Below are positions 47,351 to 61,500 of a stretch of 64,000 bases of DNA, piece by piece. The stretch's first letter is position 1. Each line of letters opens with the position of its first letter. The notes beneath the pieces are model-generated. The model did not search any database. It saw only the letters and a list, made by a program, of their open reading frames with translations, and was not told the origin of the DNA. This DNA comes from Antedon bifida (taxonomy: Eukaryota; Echinodermata; Crinoidea; Comatulida; Antedonidae), in contig OY727103.1 in assembly GCA_963402885.1 (NCBI GenBank), positions 436,501 to 500,500 on the forward strand, read 5' to 3'. The position numbers were made by a program, and so were the translations under genes.

Positions 47351-48217
47351 ATAGCATCTACATGTTATTTATTATCATTATACATGAATCTTAAGTACTA
47401 CACACTCAGGAGCTGGATCTGACGTACAACTATAAACTAAACTGTTCATGAATAACTTAATAATAACTTACAGTTTACATATTTTTCAAAGAAGAAGCCT
47501 CTACAATAAAAACATACAAGAACCGAAACAGTAAAATATTATCAACTTCTCATTGGTTTTCATCCTAATTGTCACACACTAACGAACAGGTTTTAAGGAG
47601 AGTGAATGCATATGAATACTGATTCTCATTTATGGAACCACAAACAATTTTAAATTTAAACTTCTTATTTTTCATAAATTAATATTTATAATTTAATATT
47701 TCACATCTATACTTTACACATGTAAATTAGTAAAATTAAAATCTGAAGATAAGAGAGCAGGGTACTGGTTTGTGAAAAAACGCAAAATTGTAAATACCCC
47801 CGAATTTACTGCCAATTCAAAATAATTCTATAAAAAATTAAAAACTTAACTACAAATTAAATTTACCTTGAATTAAAATGTTTTTCATTATAAAATCAAT
47901 TTATCAAAAAAAAGAAGAAGAAAAACAACCAAAATTGGACAACGAAGAAGGTGGGTTTAGTGTGTAAGTGTAAATAATAAATATGGTTGTATTTACAGTA
48001 TTATTATTGTAATTTACTTAATGACCTAGTTATAAGCCCTGGGTGGGCTTACAGACACACAGTATGATATCTAACTAATCCCTAATACCAATAAATTCAA
48101 ATTCATCTAAATCTACAAAATCCTGATTTGTTCCTTTGTTCGTGTCATAAATTTCAAAATCCAAATCAGATGATCTTGTATCAAGTGATTAGGGGGAAAA
48201 GCAGATCTTTGGTTGTA

Positions 48218-48492
48218 GATACTGTAGCTGACCTGGATAGGGGTGCAACCAAATGTAGCTGACCTGGATAGGGCTGCAACCAAATGTAGCCGACTTGGAT
48301 AGGGGTGCAACCAAATGTAGCCGACCCGGATAGGGGTGCAACATGGTGTGCAACCAAATTTAGCTGACCTGGATAGGGGTGCAACCAAATGTAGCTGACC
48401 CGGATAGGGGTGCAACAGAGTGTGCAACCAAATGTAGCCGACCTGGATAGGGGTGTGTAGTTGACCTGTATAGGGGTGCAACCAAATGGAGT
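48218..48492. repeat. 31-bp minisatellite, about eight copies
   Basis: The unit starts gtagctgacctggatagggg and continues tgcaaccaaat. Because 31 is not a multiple of three and the unit lacks stops on the minus strand, it creates overlapping minus-strand open frames (up to 146 codons) that I judge not to be genes. Confidence 0.9.
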
Positions 48493-48644
48493 GGGTTGCA
48501 AATGAGCCACCAGTGTATATTTTGTTGCGGAGTATTAACAAATTAACAACCAATCAAATATCTGCATGTTGCTTGCTCAACTAATCTAGATTCAGTGAAA
48601 GCCTTCACAAATTCTACCTTTAAATGTTATAAAATATATTACCT

Positions 48645-48783
48645 TAAGCTTGGTTCCCACATAGAGACGCAAGGACGTAAACGCAATGTAACCGTGTTGA
48701 CCAATCACAAGCGACAGTTTGAATAATTCATCGCTTGTGATTGGTCAACTCACTTACGTTGCGTCTCAGTGGGAACCAAGCAT
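48645..48783. mobile_element. Palindromic MITE-2
   Basis: Long imperfect arms: gcttggttcccac...gacgc on the left and gcgtctcagtgggaaccaag on the right, with ccaatcacaagcga and tcgcttgtgattggt near the centre. Confidence 0.85.
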
Positions 48784-48837
48784 TACAGTTAAATATCATT
48801 ATTCATTCAGCAGATCTGATTTACTATACATCTTATA

Positions 48838-48925
48838 TATTGCCCCGTGGAAAGTATCCCTTTAATAGGTGTGTCCCTTTAATAGGCGTGTCCCCTGAAC
48901 AGGTGTGTCCCAAAGGAGGGGTTTG
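48838..48925. repeat. Degenerate repeat, gtccc-rich family
   Basis: Reiterated aataggtgtgtcccttta-type words, related to 22835-22975 and 23665-23850. Confidence 0.5.
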
Positions 48926-49372
48926 ACTATAATCCCATAATTCTTGGAGGTAATGTCTGGGACCATCAGGAAACAAGCATTCAATTCATTGCACAAAAAT
49001 GGAATGATTATGGAATAGTAAAATAATTAACACCTTAAATAGATTAAAATATAAATTCAATAATTTAAATTGCTTTTGAATAAAACGTAATAAAAATGAA
49101 AAAAAAAATAGTTCATTCATAGACATCTAAAATTATTTAATTAAAGTATAATTATTTTTTTTTAAAAGTCTTTCATAAATAAATATTTATCTTAATAATC
49201 CCTATGTATGTAATGTATTAGAAGAACAAAAACTATTTTAGAAGGCCAATAAAAATTTATATTATCCCACATAAAATAAATACAGTAATTGCTTTTATAA
49301 TTTAAATCTATTCAAATATAATTAACCTTCGAATGTAGATAAAAATTAGAAGAAGGTTTCATGATCGAACTT

Positions 49373-49536
49373 AAGTTTGGAATGCGTCTCAGTTTGAGGC
49401 CTCCTCACGTTTTAAGTTTGGAATGCGTCTCAGTTTGAGGCCTCCTCACGTTTTAAGTTTGGAATGCGTCTCAGTTTGAGGCCTCCTCACGTTTTAAGTT
49501 TGGAATACCTCTGAGTTTGAGGCCTCCTCACGTTTT
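49373..49536. repeat. 41-bp tandem repeat, four copies, next to the TBC1D30 stop codon
   Basis: The unit begins aagtttggaatgcgtctcag and ends ctcctcacgtttt. The first three copies are the same; the fourth (gene-proximal) carries several changes. It lies 11 bp past the stop codon, thus in the 3' UTR. Confidence 0.95.
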
Positions 49537-49547
49537 ATTGCCAACAC

Positions 49548-52500
49548 TTAACTTTTTGATCCTACAATGTGTCTTAAGTGCGCGTTCAACTCTCGCGATA
49601 AACACTTATTTACTTGAGATTTTTTTGGTGCATTTTTGTCATGAACAGGAGGGTACAACCCAACTTTTAAGCCATTTTTAGTTCTTTGGACATCATGTTT
49701 AGTTTTTCTTGTTGGAAACGGATAAAATTCTGGAGACTTTTGGACAAAAGGGTCGCCGTCTAAACTATCACCACTATGACTGCTACAGTTTGAGGAGGAT
49801 CTTGGACGCATGCGATGCGACTTATGCGCCTGAGGTGTGTCAACGAGTTGAGGCTGGAAACCCATTGTAGAAACATTAAAAGTACTCCCATCTGGCGTTA
49901 CAGGTGTAGTAGGACGATCAAGACTACTTGTCCGTGATAATGGCGGTTTACTTGTCACTTTTGCTTCATACAAACTACTGGCAGTTGCCAGGTTACCAGC
50001 AGTTGCCAGGTTACTGGGAGTTGTCTGGTTACCGGCAGTTTCCAGGTTACAGGCAGTTGCCAGGTTACGATGTTTTGATTCTATGTTACAGTTGTTCATA
50101 TTGTGATTTGTATCTAACTTAGTTTTTGATTTTTCATTAGAATTATTCAAACTAGTGTCTTTCTCAATAGCAGACATTGTATTTTGCTGTTCAGAATTCA
50201 TTGCGCTTTCTTCGCATTTACTTTCACTATCTATTTTCTTGGAATCTTCTACACAATTATTTTCTGTTTCTTTATCATTCACTTTCTCTTCGTCCTTGTT
50301 TTCATACTTTTCTTTCTGTTTCATCTCTTCGTTTTCATCTCCATTTTCTTCAGATGTTTTAATCTCATTCTTATTTTCCACGGACACACCATCAGGACTG
50401 TTTTCGTCTTCATTTTTCTCACCACTTTCAAACCCAAAATCAATCAACCACTCTGTGACCTGGTCACAAACAGACTCCTCTTCTGTGCTGCTCCTCAGAA
50501 CCTCTCCAATAATCTCCTCTGCTTCTGCCATCATCGTCTCCGTGCTCAGGTCAGAGTTCATGGACGTGTTACAATCTAACGACGATCCTGACGTGGTGAT
50601 TGACAACCTATCGTCATCATTCAAAGAGGTCAGTGTACTGCCGCTACCGAAATCTTGACCCGAGGACTGCTGTGAAAGACTGCCAGTACTTCTGCCTCTG
50701 CCTAGTCTTCTATCCAGACCCTTGAATGTTTTTACCTTTCTTGCTGGATGATGTAGGCTACTCATTACTTCATCTATATCAACAACGGGAGATATATGTG
50801 GTCCAACTGTAACTTTGATGTTTTTAGCTCCCAGACCTATAGAAAAAAAAAAGTGTAAAAGGATATCCAAAATAAATTTGTTCGTGTTATATATTAATTA
50901 ACCATTCATTTAAAAATAAATGTAAATGGGAATAACCTGTGACTTGCAGCCTACTGGGCTGAACTGCACACAGGTGTGGACAACACATACCACACCTTTC
51001 CTAAGGGTCTCTTCATGTCGAGTGCTGCCACTAAACGGCGCCCGTTCGTCTGTCCACAACGATCGTGGCTGAATGGACCAGTACACCGGGGTAACCCCTA
51101 CTCTTCCGAAAGATGTACTGGGTTCTTTAAAGTGCACACGAGCCAGATGTGCACACTGGACCTCCAGTTTTAAGTCCTTATCCGAGAAGACTTCTTACCT
51201 TGATTATCAACAAACAGGTGATTCATTGCGGCTGGAGACTCAATCTTAGCCGTCAGGCCTCTCTTGGAACCAAAATTTCTACCTGTTAACATATAATGTA
51301 TTGATATAATTTTACTCTCCAGAAAATGATATTCATAAATACAAGTATCTTAGGCCTGGGATGTAAATAGGCCATCAATAACTAGGCTCTGGGCTATTAA
51401 CAGTCGATATACACTTTATATAGAGTTGATATAGATGACAGTTTAAGTGGAACTTAGGGCTAAGTAGACAACCAGGAACAAACTAAGGTGAAGATTTGTG
51501 CATTGGTGGTATCAAATTATGCCATATTAAGATCCCATCAAACTTGAATAAAAAGACGTTATAAAACAAAGCATTTCGTTTCAGAGATGTTAACAGCTGT
51601 ATTTGTTTTATGTTATACTGTAACCAGGGAGGAGAGGAGTTATTATTTATGTATCTAATTAAAACTCCATGGTTATAATAGTAAAACTAATATAATAAGC
51701 ACTGTATACTATTTACGCTTTTAGGAGTCTACAACAACTTTGATTGTCAAATAACTAATTTACACACATGACAAAATAATTAACAAAACAATATATTCAG
51801 TATACATATGCTAAAACATATAAAACTATGTACTGTATAGTGAACATACTGTACAGTATACAAATAACTAAACTAATAACTAATTATTACAAAGAATTTG
51901 TATTTTAGTTCTAGTTTCAATTATATATGTTTCAATATAATAATCTTTAGAGATATATTGTCCCCCTAAAATTGTCTGTCAGACAATGGTTTTTGGTTAA
52001 CATTAACTGTTTCTTTTGTATTTTTATAGGTCAAATAATTATTTTGTTGTTTTTTTTTTTACATAAGTGAATAACATTATTAAAACTGCAAAAATGACCT
52101 ATTAAAAGTCTGATTGTATTAATCTTCATTTTTCATGTTTTTGGGGAAAATACATCTTTATTATAACACTAATTACTACCTGTAACTATATGCCTTCAAT
52201 GAAACACTCCATTTTATTCAGAAGAAAAATTAAGTTTAAATTCTTTAAATGGAGGGAAGCGTGTAAACAAATATTACTAAACTATAAAATAACACAACAA
52301 CAACAATAACACAACAACAACAATAACACAACAACAATAACACAACAACAATAACACAACAACAACAATAACACAACAACAACAATAACACAACAACAAC
52401 AATAACACAACAACAACAATAACACAAATTAGGAAAATCAAATATAATTTAAAAAACAAATTATTAAAAACCAGCAAAATCTAAATGAATTAAAACTAGT

Positions 52501-55500
52501 ACCACTTACAAACCTCTCTTTTATATTTAGTTATTTACAAAGATTCTGTATCCCTTTATAAAACGGTTCTCAAGAATGAGACTCCACATTTATTGAGTTT
52601 CTTGGAACCCTACAGCAGAACTATATTTACCACACCTGTGGCTGTATTCATCAATCACACATAAGTCAGATATTTAGGAGAATTAGTTAGTGTTTTACTT
52701 AGCCCAAGTGTGATTGGTAAATACGTCCACTGTTCTTTAGGACCCCAAATGTGTCATATAACCTTGTAAAATATAACTTATAATAAATGAGAGATTTGAT
52801 TACACCATTATATAAATATTATACTCAACTATAATAAGTGAGAACATGCACAGTTGACTGGTTATACCATATAACATGATGATCCACTAAAAGCTATCAA
52901 ATCAATAAGCTTAATTGGTGGAGTATTGTAATGAACTCAACTGGAAAAATCACAATTGGTTGTCATTCAGACAAAAAAAATTAAAAGCGTTCAGACTAAA
53001 TTTTGTTTTTCTGACCGAGATTGAACTCCCATTAAAAAAAAAATTATAATTGATGATTTGTCTTCTACAAATAAACTTTATTAAATAAATATTTTTTGAA
53101 ATTTTATAAGCAAAATGTGTTTCTTCCATTCCAAACATAAATTTTAGTGGATCTAGTTTAGTAACCAGCCTACTTTTAAAACGCAACCTACCGTCCGATT
53201 TGTCAACCACAGTAACGTGGCGTTCTTCTGACGCATCAGCTACATAAATGATTAAAAGCACCACCAAAAGAAAGCAAAGTGAAGAAAAAAGAAAAATGTG
53301 ACCATAACCAGCCCAAAAATGATGGAATGATCAATAAAAGGTGATAAGAAAGGTGATGAGAAAGTGATGCAATATTAGAACACACAAATGGTTGATAAAA
53401 TGTTGTTGTTGACTGATAACAAAGAAAAGATTAAACACATCACATAATGATAATTAAAGATGATAATTTTGATAGTGTTGTGATTATAATTTATTTACAA
53501 TACATACAGTACAGTGATAATTTTGATACTATGCAGTTTGGTATCTGCTATAATCAATAGACCAAAATAAAAGTATATTTTTGGTAGTTGATGTGAAAAT
53601 AAACTAAATAGTGACATATCAAACAATTTACACAGATACTTTCTACTAAAGATATATTTGAATATCTTAATTTGTTTGGATTTTCACAAAAGTTTTCCCA
53701 CAAAAATATAAATGGTAGGACTAAATAAAACATGCAAAATTTAAAAATATAATTATAATATAATAATGACCTTGAAAAAACTTAAATTCATTAAAATAAG
53801 GTCAATTTGTGACTAGACCTATAAACGGTAGTTAATCTGACCCTATCACAAAAAAAAGAAAAGGGTAAAAATTTAGTTTTCAATCATTAAGTGGTGGAAT
53901 GTGTACCGACACCAAAGAAGTACCACCCACTCAAATCTGGTATAACTCTTAAGCACTGTCTACACTATCAAACTTTATGTGACAAAAAAATGTGATGTGC
54001 CCATATATGGACATGATGATGTCATATCACCACCATATTTGGACATATCACTACCATATTTGGGCACCACACTTTTTTCGTCAAACTAGGTTGATAGTGT
54101 AGACAAAGCTTTAAAAAGCTAATCTAATATTCTCAAAATGAAAAATGTATAATTAAAAGGAAAAAGTAGGTAAGTGGTTAAGTGTTGGCCTCACCTCGTT
54201 GCTGTGTATTGAGCCTAGAGCCAGGGCCATAGATAACATGTGCTTGTTGTTGTCTCCTTTGTATACGTCCATACTGTCTTTTCAATGCTTGTATGTCAAC
54301 GGTCATTCTCTCCAACATGGCTACTGAGAACTGGTTAGTCTGGTACTCGCTGTTGGCGCCAAACGCACCAGGACTCGCGCGAGTTATATCGTTGCTGTCG
54401 GCTGACTGGTTTACATTTTCACCTTAAAAATATTAGAAATTAAAGGATTCTTTGTCATCACTTTACTTAAATTGTTGAAACAACATTTCATTATCCTTTA
54501 CTTTAATTCATTTTCTAAGTTCTAACTAAGTTCTTGGTTCACTTAAACTTAAAAATAAAGTTTAGTCTCAAATCAGGAAGTATAATTTAACATTGATTCT
54601 GTTGATTATGATACAAGGATATACAAAATACACTTAATGTTCAATAGTATATGTCTATTGAACATCATGTGACCCACAATCCTCCAATCAAATGACAACT
54701 TACCCTGCTCAATGCTATACTTGGGAGGTGTAATGGGCACTGGAAAGATACTTAAAAATACTATTGCAGTTCAATAGTATTTGTCTATTGAACATCATGT
54801 GATCCACAATCCTCCAATCAAATGACAACTTACCCTGCTCAATGCTATACTTGGGAGGTGTAATGGGTACTGGAAAGATACTGGTAAAACATGTTATATT
54901 AATGTCCTCCTCGTCCTTGTCAGCCTCTTCATCACTGTGTGACGTAGGCTTGCCTTTCTCTTTCTCATCTTCTGATGACTTAGCTAGCGAACCCACAGGT
55001 GAGAAAGGCGTAATGCTGAACATGTACTTCTCTCGTATCTCACTCAGGTGGGGAAAAGGAAATGGAGCTATTGAATATATTGTCTACAAAAAAAAAGAAA
55101 ATATGTCAAAATTAATTTGTATGTATATGTCGGTGGTTGTTCTACCTAGTGCTATCATGGAGGAAAACAATTTTTTTTTGTTCTATGGTTCTATTCAGCA
55201 CACCCAATAGCTTAAACTCACTAATTCTAAGATAAGAAATAAACTTGTATGGGGCTTAGGTGATGGCGCTGTTTTTGGTACGAGACAAATCCTGAGGATT
55301 CTGGGATTGTTAAGCATACCAAGCAACAGTTGCACTAAGTGTTGTTCTTAAACTTACTTGGATGAGATCATCAGCATTGATGTAGTGTTCATGTAACATC
55401 TTTTGTGACATCATCCCCATTGTTGTGTAGAATTCATCTGCTGTACTGTTCTCTTCAATTTGTCTACAAATAATTGAAAAATATAATAATAATAAAAAGA

Positions 55501-58500
55501 AACCTATAATACGCTACATTAACATGTATAATAATGTAATAATGTTAGCTGTTTTTTTTTAAATGACAAACTTTTTTTTCGTGGAACGTTTATGTCTGTT
55601 TTCTTTATGTTCATGTAATGTATTATGAAAGCTATACATACAAAAATGTATAACAAAAACATAGAAAGAACAAAAACTTACGGTCCTAATTTAGCCCAAA
55701 TGGCAAGGGCAACACGCAGAAGCACCTCGGACCCTTCTAGGAAGATACAGTCCCAGATTCTAAGCACAAGGGACTGAGGTAGACAAGTTGCAAACAACGT
55801 CAGGAACCACTGCATTGTGAAGACATTAGTTAAAGGAGGCTCATAACAACCTGTATAGAAATGAAAGGAATGTTATTCTGATCTATAACTAAATAAATTC
55901 CTGTCATTTGATTGGACGATTGTAGGTCACATGGTGTGCAATAGAACATACTATTGCACGATCGTGAAATTTATATGTACTATTAATAGACCAATAATAA
56001 ATTCATTTAAAATTTATCTACAATATGTGTATATTTTCTTAAAAGCTTGAAACCAGATATGTGCTTATAAAGTAATGATACGTCAATTGTCCTTAAATGT
56101 AACAAATACCAGTAACTTAGATGATTCTTAGACATTCAAGTACTACAAGTTCATTCTTAAGTGCACACAAGAGATGAGTCTACCGTTAACATTCTAAGAA
56201 ATAGTCTTGGAAATTAAAAATAAGAACAGTCTAACAAATCTAAATGGTAAGCCATTATTTATAATGCTGTAAATGTTCAAAATTCACATACATGCATTTT
56301 CGCTTGTGTAAATTATGATTACATTGTAGTAACTCCAGTCAAATTTTGTTTAGTTACCTACGACAAGGAGGTTATGTTTTCATGTGTGTGTGTGTGTTAC
56401 CTTCTATATTTGTTAGTTAGCAGGATTTCTCAAAAAGTCATTTCCCGATTTTCCTAAGATTTTAAAGGATGGTTTCATAGCTGTATGGGAACATGTGATT
56501 ACATTTTCATATGCCTAGGTGAAGGTTTGCGCTCTCTGTGTACCCTTCTAGTTTTGTCTTCTTTTTGTTTGTTAGAATTCTTTTGTAATACTTACCAGTT
56601 GCCGGGTCATGATCAGCTTTCTGTAGTTGGTCCAAATGACGAGAAAGCTCTGGCAGTTTGAAACGAAGCAGTTCGCGGAAAACCGCCATGTCAACGGACA
56701 GCGCCCTCAAGTTATTTGCGAAATAACTATCTGGTAACACATGGTCTATCAGAAAAATCATAACCTAAAAAAACAACAACAATGTGATTACCTTTGTTCA
56801 CAAAGACCAGTCTGTGATTCCAGAATAGATAAATTAAAACCTAAAATTTAGAAGCAGAAAGTACTGAAAACTAAGAATAAAAAATTCTAACATCAGTTTA
56901 AAATTTGTTGATGATTAACTTACTTTTAGTGCATCATCTTCAGCCCGGTCAACGACCCCTAGTATCAAAGCAGCTATAACATTAAAGCCTTGGCAGTACC
57001 CAACAGACTTGTTCCAACGTGCATAGGCCAACAATACGCGCTTTAACACCACTCTGTCTTCCTCTGCTTCCTGGCCACAGAACCCACTGCAGCCAGTCCT
57101 ATGAAGATCCTGCAAATACATCAAATAAACTATCAATAAAATGACAAAGGATACTGTATATATCCTCTGGTATAGTCTCACCCCACCAGAACACAAAATT
57201 GGGCAGACTTTGAGGGTGGGACTATACCAGAGGAAACCCTGGTTCACTCAAAAAAGATTGGTAAGCATTTCTTGTAAAAGAACTCATCTGAACTGGATAG
57301 AGGGAGGCCTACATCAAGACCAAAAATCAATACTGGGACTATATGTGGGGATGGGGTGGGATTAGACCAGAAGTGGTATTAAACTATTATACCAGAGGAT
57401 ATACGGTAATCTAGGCTCCGTGGGAATACACTCACTATACAGGTTAGTTACTATCTTACAACAATTCAATAAAAAACAAAAGGTTGCTAAAAGTTCACCT
57501 TTAAATTGTACAAACAAAACCAATCAGAGCACATTTATTATTTACTTATCACATCCTGTTTGTGGGAACTATTGTAAGGTATTGACAGAACATTCTAATC
57601 CATTTGTGAGAGCTTAGCTCTGAGATTAAAAGTACACCTAATAAGTACACAGTGTACTAGCAGATAATAATCTAATATAATGATAACAATAATAATAATG
57701 AAAGAAATACAACAATGAGTCTGGGAAAAATTTGTCAGTGGTGGTCACCTGACGTATGATTTGTCTGATGATTATAATGGACAAATTTCAAGTGCCGTTG
57801 AAAATTTTGAAATATTTCATAGAATAATTCATCATTGTAGTAAAACAATATGCAGTGCTTTAGTAAAAATGCCAATATAAATAATACAGTCCAGTAGGCT
57901 TAACTATTGAGACAAGTTAACTCTAATAATCAGAGATATTCTTATTCTATAATTCAACATAGTCTGGTCAGTAAACACAATAAAGTACTTATGTCAATCC
58001 ATAGGTCAAAGTGTGACCTTCCAATAATCCTATATTATGACTTGAGAACACCACTTATTTAGAATTAAATTTAAGTATAAAAGAAGTCAATTTATTTCTT
58101 CAGTAAAATATATAATTGTTGTGCCCGTGGACCATAAAAAAGTCTAACCTTACTAAAATAATCAGCGTCACTGCTGTATATAACAATATAGTTAATAAAC
58201 TGCAAAAATATATAATAAAAATAATAATTGAACTTTTGAGAATTTCTAAGTCAATCTACTTAAGTCTAATTCCTGGTACTTGTGGCATTCATATCAATGG
58301 TTCATAGACGTCAGGTTAATTGTATTCTGTTCTACTTAATATTCACTAACAATGAGTTTTACAGTGTTTTCATAACTCTAAAGCTCTGTCTACACTTTCA
58401 AACTAGCTTTAAAAAAAATTGTGATTTGCCCAAAAAACATTTTTGGATAGTGTAGACAGATCTTAAAGCTCTCTGTCTACACTATCAAACTTTATGTAAC

Positions 58501-61500
58501 AAAAAAATTTGATGTGCCCATATATGGACATGATGATGTCACATCACTACCATATTTGGGCACATCATACTTATTTTGTCAAACTTGTTTGATAGTGTAG
58601 ACAGAGCTTTAGGATATAAATTTAATATAGTTTTAAAATATCACTGCAACACATTTTTAATTGCTTTAATAATATAGTACCTTGCTGTGAGTGGGTGTAT
58701 TCAATTCAAGTTCACATTTATTTAGCAAAAGCATGGATCTTAAGCTTTGTCTACACTATCAAACTAGTTTGACAAAACAAGTGTAATAATATGGTAGTGA
58801 TATGACCAAATATGGTAGTGATATGACATCATCATGTCCATATTATGGGCACATCACATTTTTTTGCCGCATAAATTTGATACAGTGCTTTACAGAAGCA
58901 AAAATCGCTTTCTGTGTTCAATAAAATGTTACCTTAACAATCTGCACGCCAAGAGTATCGTCGTCAGGGTTACTGTGGTCGTTGAATGCGAATCTTACAG
59001 TCTTTTTCCAATCAATCTTGAGATGGCTGATGTGTCTATCTGCTAGGCTTAGCCACACTTCCTTACGGATGTTGTGAGGAATGCCGTTGGGAAGACGTGA
59101 AACAGCTCTCAGGGCGTCATACCACTATAAAGATATTAACATGTTAATATAAATAATACATGTATTGTATGTCAGTATTGTATCTCCCAATACAATAATA
59201 CCAAGTATACATTCTATTCTAATACTGTACATATTGTTATTGTGTGAATGAATTATGAATATATGAAATAAACAGTAAGATGAATTATTAAAAACCAGAA
59301 TTTTTAAGAAACCAGAATTGTAGGTGTCCGCTGCTCTCCTATTCTGGAATATCATCAAATAACATTTACAATATTGCGGTTTGCTTTAATCATAGCAAAA
59401 CATGGTTAATTTTTAATGCTAATTCTCACTTGAGCGATAACTATTGACGTACGGCCATTTTGTTTACGCCTTAACGGGCAGACACATAAAAACTTGTCAC
59501 CTGTTATTGTAAACAGGTTACTATCTGTATATTAATATTTACTAGTATGTGTAAAACAAAGCCCTGTCCTTGACTGCGACTGGATTGATGTGGTCACATG
59601 GTTCTTTTAATCTGATTTGTAATCCACTTGTAGTACAGTGTTGGGAACTGATTTGTTGGTACGCAATTTATTATAGGATTTTATTACTTGCCAAAAAATC
59701 AATTTGTTCTAGGACTGTAACAGGTACATACAGTAGCTACAGTTCAGTATGTATTAATGGTTTCTGGTAAATAGTATACAGAAAATATGACAAAAATGAT
59801 GACAATCAGGCGCGGATTTAGGCGGGGGCTAAAATTTAACAGCCATGTCTTTTTTAATAAAATAATGACTGTTTTTATTTTTCTGCAAACTGACGGATCG
59901 TTTTTATCATTTATGAAATATTTAGCCTCCCCTAATCTATAACGCTAGATCCACGCCCGACAATGATATGACATGATTTGAAACCTTCTAGTAGGTACAA
60001 TACACAGTCATTTTTACTCGTTACCTCGCACTATTAAAAAATATTCTCTGATTAATCATTAAATAACTAATTGCAGCTAATTACAAATATCCAATGCAAA
60101 TAAGGTGTTCTCCTTAAATACAATTGTACATATGGGAATACTCAAGTAGATTTCTACTTAGGGACTCTAGGCTGTTTTTGCTGGTTGGTTGATATAATAA
60201 TGGTAAACTTTGATCAAATAATATGGTAGATTGTTAATGTTTGTTTTTACTAAAAACATGATACTTTATATTCTCTAATAAGGAAAATGAACAATTTACA
60301 CAATTAAAAAATGGATGCATACAGTATACACAGATAGATTAACAGTTACATAAGAAGTGATTATCAGATTTTAAAATTATAATTCAAATATTTTGCAAAG
60401 GCATTCATTACTTTTATTCTAACAGCAGATGGTAATCAAAATAATATCCTTATGTTGTGTTTATTATTCAATGACTCAAATCACATAATAGATTAAATCT
60501 ACTCACATCACTATAACTACACAACAACATGCATTACTGACATATTACATAATGACAAGATGTTTCTAGACTGAAATACTATGAAAAAAACAATATAAAA
60601 TACAACTCAATATTCATCGATCTATTGACCTCAAATTAAAGTTGACATTAAAACTACTTTAATGGATTGAATTGATCATTTTTAAAAATTATTAAAATAG
60701 TTCAAGTCATCCAACAAATGAACTAACCAAAGGCAGTTAATTATTAGATGAATATTATTACTTCTAAAGTTCTGTCTACACTATCAAACTTATGTGACAA
60801 AAAAATGTGATGTGCCCATGGACATGATGATATCACTACTACCATATTTGGGCACAAACTAGTTTGATAGTGTAGACAGAGCTTTAACTAAGCTAATATT
60901 AAAAAATTATCTTTGTTTGTTGTTATACATACCTGTCTGAATGCTCTCTTTCCAGATCTTGGTCTGATACTGAAGCGAATCCGTGTGTCAACTCCTGCGA
61001 AGTTAAAATGAAATTAATGCTTATAATTTAGTGTCTACTTATTTTTATATACTTAAGGTATTAAAAATAATCTTTATTATTATGTTATTAGTGCATATTC
61101 GGAAAATTATAAACGTAATTAGATCTCAAGTAACGTTTTTGACAAAAAAAAACAAATTGACATTTGCTTTTTTTTTAAAACTTACTTCGTTTTTGTGACA
61201 CGGCTTGAAGGATAGCCGTTATGACATCCTGGTTCTTTGTTAACTTAGCTAGGTTTTTATCCCTTCGTTTTAATTGTTTTATTAATCGACCTGACATGAC
61301 CCCAACTCTGTTTTTTAACTGCTGCAGCATCTCACGAAGCTCATCTACATCTGAAAATTAAAATAATTAAATTTTGAAAATGTAAATATTTACAGAAGTT
61401 GAAGCAAACAAGATAAATTAATTTACCAATAATTCTTAAAATAATAAAATCGAATAAGTCGGCACAATTGAATTCGTTAAATCATGGATTGTTTGTAGAA

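Noticed and set aside
48113-48553. 146- and 109-codon minus-strand frames
   Set aside because: They are produced by the 31-bp minisatellite, whose unit lacks stops and is not a multiple of three.
50155-50658. 167-codon plus-strand frame
   Set aside because: Antisense shadow of the Glu/Ser-rich last exon of TBC1D30, which has clear splice phase and homologous context.
52245-52477. Cys/Val-rich minus-strand frames
   Set aside because: Translation of the (ACAACAACAATA)n microsatellite.
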